NCBI GenBank assembly: GCA_030617485.1
Contig: JAUWVK010000062.1
Coordinates: 1-8,265, forward strand
DNA length: 8,265 nucleotides
Direction of reading: 5' to 3'
Origin: Gammaproteobacteria bacterium
GTDB lineage: Bacteria; Pseudomonadota; Gammaproteobacteria; SZUA-152
The position numbers and the translations under genes were made by a program. Shown piece by piece: positions 4,846-8,265 of this stretch (position 1 is its first letter; each line of letters begins with the position of its first letter). The notes under the pieces are model-generated. The model searched no databases and was not told the origin of the DNA. It saw only the letters and a program-made list of their open reading frames with translations.

Positions 4846-7773
4846 GCCTGACCCAAACATTTCTCGCCAAAGCCTTTTTACATCGGCGCGTTCTTTTATA
4901 TACAGCTCATCCGACACAATCGCTGACCGCTCTTGCAGGGTCAGACGGTGAACTTCGGCACGAAAAGTACGGTAGGCGTCACTCAATAAAACCACGTCAT
5001 TTTCCGGCATCTTGCCATTTTGGGCAAACCCCACCAATAAACGAATATTGTCTGTAAAATCAGTCAGTGCCAGCGTATCACAGGCCCAACTCAAAACGCC
5101 GCATTGAACCATAAATTCAATATCGGCGATACCTCCGGTACCGTGTTTAAGGTCAAATTCACCTTCTTTAGCTTTATCCAGTGAATCCCGCATTTTCTGG
5201 CGCATATCAGCAATATCTTTGCGCAACTCTATGGGAGTTCGCTCTATAGACAACACTTCACGGCGTACCGCTTCGAACTTTTTACCCACATGCGCATCAC
5301 CCGCCACTATCCGAGCCCGCACCAGCGCCTGATGCTCCCATGTCCAGGCTTTGTTTTTTTGATATTCAGAAAAAGCAGAAAGGCTGGTAACCAACAATCC
5401 AGATGCCCCACTGGGTCGCAGACGCATATCCACCTCGTACAAAATACCTGCAGGTGTATGAGCAGTCATGATATGAATCATGCGCTGTCCAAGACGTGCA
5501 AAAAATACGGCATCAGCTACTGGCTTCTGGCCACTACCACTAAGAGAACCATCAGTCATGGCGTTCGAATTGTCGCTATTGTGCACAAACACCAGGTCAA
5601 GATCCGAGCCATACCCCAGCTCATAACCACCGAGTTTACCGTAGGCCAGCACCGCAAAACCTTTTTCATTATTATCAGCACAACCGGCACTGGTGCAACT
5701 AGGACAACCATGACGGGCCACCATGTCTAACCAGGCCTGCTCCAGCACAGCCTCCAAAATCACCTCGGCAATATCTGTCAGAAAATTACTGACTTGCATG
5801 AGAGGCACTGCTTCCACCACGTCGGCGGCAGCCACCCTCAATACGCTGGCTTGCTTAAACTGACGCATAACGTCCATGGCCTGTTCCAGATCATCATCGT
5901 CAATATGTGCCAAACGTTGCTTTAAATCAGCTTCCAGCTTCAGTCGATCAGGCGGCTGATAAAGAGTACGTGGATCTAGCAGCTCATCCAGAAGCAAAGG
6001 ATGCTTCACCAGCAGTTGTGATATCCACGGACTTGCAGCACACAGGCGGACCAGCTGAGAAAGAGCCAGCGGATGTTCAATCAACAGGGAAAGATAGGCG
6101 CTGCGTCGGGCGATGCTTTCCAGCAAGGAGATCAGACGTGACAACACCTCATCTGCATCAGCCGCTTGCGCAACCGCTCCCAACATCAGCGGCACTAGTC
6201 GATCCATCCTGCCACGACCCGTTCGTGACAATGACTGGTAACAACGCATCTCCCGAAATGTTTTTAATTTTGCCCAGCTAGCTGCTGCATTTCCATAACC
6301 GGCTGCTTTTAATACCGCAATGCCCTCGGCTTCATCTAGCTGATCTTGCCAAAGTGCTGTCAGGCCAGATTCATCCGATTTTGTGTGCTCTGCCTGAGGT
6401 GCCTCAAATACCTGCTCAAAATGACTATGCACCCGTGCCATATGGCCTCGTAATACCGGCAAAAATTCATCCCAGCGCTCAAAGCCCATACCAAGAGCCA
6501 GACGTTGACGGCCCATTTCATCGTCGGGCAAAAAATGCGTCTGCTTATCCTGGAATTCCTGTATACGATGTTCGGTATTCCGCAGGAAGGTGTAGGCCTC
6601 CAGCAATTGCTGCACCACATAATCAGGCAAATAGGCTTTCTCCGCCAGATAGGCCAATACGCGCTGAATTTCGCGTTGCTGAAGTTCTGGCTCACGTCCA
6701 CCGCGTACTAGCTGAAAAGCCTGACCAATGAATTCCACTTCACGGATGCCGCCGGCACCCAGTTTGACGTGGTTAGCCATGCCCTTACGCTTAACCTCGG
6801 CCTCCACCATCTTTTTCATCTCTCGCAAGGCTTCAAAGGCACCAAAATCAAGATAACGGCGAAATACAAAAGGCCTAAGCATGTCCAGCAACAATGCTCC
6901 CTGCTCCTGATCACCCGCAACGACCCTGGCTTTAACCAGAGCATAACGTTCCCAGTCACGACCATGCGACTGATAGTAATTTTCCATGGCCTGAAAACTA
7001 CAGACCAACGCACCACTTTGACCAAAGGGACGTAAACGCATATCCACACGAAAGACAAAACCCTCGGCGGTGTTTTCATCCAGCGCCTTGATTAACGCCT
7101 GCCCCAGGCGGACAAAAAATTGCTCATTGCTCATTGAGCGCCTACCACCAACTGTCTCGCCGGTATCCGGGTAAACAAAAATGAGATCGATATCTGAGGA
7201 AAAATTCAGCTCGCAGGCACCCAGCTTTCCCATGCCCAGCACGACCATTTGCTGCGGCTCACCTTCGGCATTTTGAGGAATGCCCAGCTCCGTGGTCATT
7301 TGTTGATGCAACCAGCTCAAAGAGAGTTCAATACAGACATCTGCCAACGCAGAAAGATCTGCCATGGTTTCGTTAACGTCGGCCAGTCCCACTATGTCCC
7401 GCCAGGCGATGCGCAGCATTTCCCGCTGCCGAAAGCGTCGCAGGCATTGTCCTAAATTTTCAGCATTGGTGACCTCAGTCTGGATTTGTTTTCGGAGGTT
7501 GCGACTATAGGTGTCGGACTCATAACGTCGATTCAAATCACCGCTGTCCAGCAAACCTGTTAGCAATACCGGCCTTCGTACACAGGACAACGCAACAAAT
7601 TCACTCGCTGCCCACACGTGACAGAGCTTTTCTAAAAACTCTGCATCACTCGGGACCGTGATGCCTTCCTGAGCTAGCGATTCCTCAAAACTTGCCCAGT
7701 GCTTACTCACGCCCTCCTGTAAAAGTTCAGGCAAACCGTCTAAATACATTTCGATAGAGACTGAATCAATCAC
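4834..7773 (-). CDS. glnE: Bifunctional glutamine synthetase adenylyltransferase / adenylyl-removing enzyme
   Basis: GlnE adds AMP to, and removes it from, the conserved tyrosine of glutamine synthetase, under control of PII and glutamine. With a GTG start at 7773 it has 979 residues, slightly above the common length of about 950. It carries two nucleotidyltransferase domains. The N-terminal (deadenylylating) one has GMGKLGACELNFSSDIDLIFVYP, with D194 and D196 and a third acid in RVDMRLRP (D244). The C-terminal (adenylylating) one has AYGKLGGYELGYGSDLDLVFVH, with D724, D726 and D782 in EVDMRLRP. Each is followed by its helical domain (GAGGIREVEF and GTGGIADIEF). The frame stays open to a GTG at 7806, but CAGGAG at 7780-7785 lies six bases before GTG 7773 and only three before GTG 7776. 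Odd points are a cysteine cluster, CPSCTSAGC (690-698), just before the second catalytic domain, and a Ser/Gly-rich insert shortly after it (about 733-749). Confidence 0.96.
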   Translation of the reverse strand: MIDSVSIEMYLDGLPELLQEGVSKHWASFEESLAQEGITVPSDAEFLEKLCHVWAASEFVALSCVRRPVLLTGLLDSGDLNRRYESDTYSRNLRKQIQTEVTNAENLGQCLRRFRQREMLRIAWRDIVGLADVNETMADLSALADVCIELSLSWLHQQMTTELGIPQNAEGEPQQMVVLGMGKLGACELNFSSDIDLIFVYPDTGETVGGRRSMSNEQFFVRLGQALIKALDENTAEGFVFRVDMRLRPFGQSGALVCSFQAMENYYQSHGRDWERYALVKARVVAGDQEQGALLLDMLRPFVFRRYLDFGAFEALREMKKMVEAEVKRKGMANHVKLGAGGIREVEFIGQAFQLVRGGREPELQQREIQRVLAYLAEKAYLPDYVVQQLLEAYTFLRNTEHRIQEFQDKQTHFLPDDEMGRQRLALGMGFERWDEFLPVLRGHMARVHSHFEQVFEAPQAEHTKSDESGLTALWQDQLDEAEGIAVLKAAGYGNAAASWAKLKTFREMRCYQSLSRTGRGRMDRLVPLMLGAVAQAADADEVLSRLISLLESIARRSAYLSLLIEHPLALSQLVRLCAASPWISQLLVKHPLLLDELLDPRTLYQPPDRLKLEADLKQRLAHIDDDDLEQAMDVMRQFKQASVLRVAAADVVEAVPLMQVSNFLTDIAEVILEAVLEQAWLDMVARHGCPSCTSAGCADNNEKGFAVLAYGKLGGYELGYGSDLDLVFVHNSDNSNAMTDGSLSGSGQKPVADAVFFARLGQRMIHIMTAHTPAGILYEVDMRLRPSGASGLLVTSLSAFSEYQKNKAWTWEHQALVRARIVAGDAHVGKKFEAVRREVLSIERTPIELRKDIADMRQKMRDSLDKAKEGEFDLKHGTGGIADIEFMVQCGVLSWACDTLALTDFTDNIRLLVGFAQNGKMPENDVVLLSDAYRTFRAEVHRLTLQERSAIVSDELYIKERADVKRLWREMFGSGNLH

Positions 7774-7779
7774 CACTTT

Positions 7780-7785
7780 CTCCTG
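7780..7785 (-). promoter_or_regulatory. Ribosome binding site deciding the glnE start
   Basis: CAGGAG on the minus strand is a near-consensus Shine-Dalgarno sequence. It leaves six bases to GTG 7773, three to GTG 7776, and lies inside the frame if GTG 7806 is used. It therefore favours 7773 as the start. Confidence 0.65.
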
Positions 7786-7886
7786 ACAAACACAGGGTAT
7801 TCCCACCCATGGAAGCTAAAGAATGCCCCCTTACGACCGATACCAAACAGGTAGGTGATGTTGTCGAATTCACAAATCAAACCCTT

Positions 7887-7915
7887 ACTAAATTTATCCA
7901 AAACAGGCCTTTCAA
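7887..7915 (-). promoter_or_regulatory. Candidate sigma-70 promoter for glnE
   Basis: On the minus strand, TTGAAA (7910-7915, five of six to the -35 consensus) is followed after exactly 17 bases by TTTAGT (7887-7892, four of six to the -10 consensus). Transcription would begin near 7880 and give a leader of roughly 105 bases before GTG 7773. The match is moderate and found by eye in an AT-rich gap, so it is only a candidate. I saw no equally good promoter for the divergent pilU-like gene on the plus strand. Confidence 0.3.
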
Positions 7916-7938
7916 ACTTACGTTTTTCAAAAAAGGCC
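7906..7938 (+). promoter_or_regulatory. Inverted repeat ending at the pilU ribosome binding site
   Basis: GGCCTTT (7906-7912) and AAAGGCC (7932-7938) form a perfect 7-base inverted repeat with a 19-base loop. The right arm ends directly before the GGAG (7939-7942) used by the downstream ATG at 7952. In the pilU transcript the hairpin would stack against the Shine-Dalgarno sequence. In DNA the left arm overlaps the candidate glnE -35 box, so it could also be a protein site. Both roles are inference. Confidence 0.35.
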
Positions 7939-7951
7939 GGAGCAGCAATCA

Positions 7952-8265
7952 ATGGAAATATCTGACTACCTCAAACTCATGGTCAAGTATGAAGCCTCCG
8001 ACCTGTTTTTCACAGTGGGCGCTCCTGTTAGTGCAAAAATTCATGGCTCATTAAAACCACTGGAAAAAAGCACGATACCGGCTGGTCGGGTTAAAGCTCT
8101 GGCCTACGAGATCATGAACGAGGAACAGATCGCACAGTTCGAACTGAAACCTGAAATGAACCTGGCTCATTCCGTGCCCAAAGTTGGCCGCTTCCGTGTC
8201 AACGTTTTCATGCAGCGCGGTCAGGCAGCTATGGTCATTCGACATATTGAAACCAATATACCCAA
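7952..8265 (+). CDS. pilU: PilT/PilU family type IV pilus retraction ATPase, N-terminal part only
   Basis: Reading from ATG 7952 gives 104 codons open to the right edge. The protein begins MEISDYLKLMVKYEASDLFF and continues with TVGAPVSAKIHGSLKPL, the N-terminal PAS-like domain of PilT-type hexameric ATPases. The following EIMNEEQIAQFELKPEMNLAHSV, GRFRVNVFMQRG and MVIRHIETNIP match the pattern of PilU in particular (IETNIP, GRFRV...F.QR), rather than PilT (usually ...FNQ.RG, IP). These proteins sit at the cytoplasmic base of the pilus and power retraction together with PilT, giving twitching motility. Walker A/B and Asp/His boxes lie beyond the window. The start has GGAG nine bases upstream. 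It is transcribed away from glnE, and no pilT precedes it, unlike the common pilT-pilU pair. The PilU subtype is likely but rests on the N-terminus only. Confidence 0.88.
   Translation, partial: MEISDYLKLMVKYEASDLFFTVGAPVSAKIHGSLKPLEKSTIPAGRVKALAYEIMNEEQIAQFELKPEMNLAHSVPKVGRFRVNVFMQRGQAAMVIRHIETNIP

Noticed and set aside
5290..5730. Plus-strand open frame of 146 codons inside glnE
   Set aside because: It is fully antisense to a strongly conserved coding region, has no recognisable motif and low-complexity residue use; it is a shadow frame.
6360..6701. Minus-strand open frame of 113 codons inside glnE in another frame
   Set aside because: It overlaps the GlnE reading frame, where the GlnE translation is continuous and family-like; no sign of a frameshift.
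7770..7952. Minus-strand open frame of 60 codons upstream of glnE, starting with TTG
   Set aside because: It covers the likely glnE promoter and leader, has no good start signal and no family resemblance; treated as chance. A leader peptide cannot be fully excluded.
7809..8054. Plus-strand open frame of 81 codons across the glnE-pilU gap
   Set aside because: It overlaps the pilU start in another frame, lacks a clear ribosome binding site and has no recognisable domain.

Overview
The window looks like chromosomal DNA from a free-living gammaproteobacterium of the broad Pseudomonas/Cellvibrio/marine oligotroph type. The evidence is a full-length GlnE followed by IlvE and then LPS-core genes, an order I recall from Pseudomonas (glnE, ilvE, waaF), plus a type IV pilus retraction ATPase. 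The exact genus cannot be read from this sequence.

Nearly everything lies on the minus strand and reads from right to left. A divergent gap at about 7774-7951 separates glnE (minus) from the start of a pilU-like gene (plus, cut by the right edge). After glnE come ilvE, a small CHCC zinc-finger protein, gmhA, an O-antigen ligase-family protein, a family 9 (heptosyltransferase-type) glycosyltransferase, and the N-terminal part of a polytopic membrane protein cut by the left edge. All gaps between minus-strand genes are under 100 bases except the one between gmhA and the ligase gene (187 bases if the preferred ATG is used). The last three genes are packed tightly: a 17-base overlap, then a single base.

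Functionally there are two blocks. The right block is nitrogen and amino-acid housekeeping: GlnE sets glutamine synthetase activity by reversible adenylylation, and IlvE uses glutamate as amino donor for branched-chain amino acids. The left block is cell envelope: GmhA starts ADP-heptose synthesis, the GT9 enzyme probably uses ADP-heptose or a similar donor, the ligase-family protein would join a polymer to lipid A-core, and the membrane protein may belong to the LTA synthase-type transferases. The left 2.9 kb is visibly richer in A+T than glnE/ilvE, as is common where LPS genes are exchanged between strains.

Three start codons need attention. glnE most likely starts at a GTG at 7773, the GT9 gene starts at a GTG at 1476, and the ligase gene most likely starts at the ATG at 2728 rather than the upstream TTG at 2821. 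I found no RNA genes, CRISPR arrays, insertion sequences or clear intrinsic terminators. No wholly new system is evident. The most notable points are the LPS module with a candidate envelope phosphotransferase, a cysteine cluster in GlnE, an unpaired pilU-like gene, and several small inverted repeats at gene junctions.
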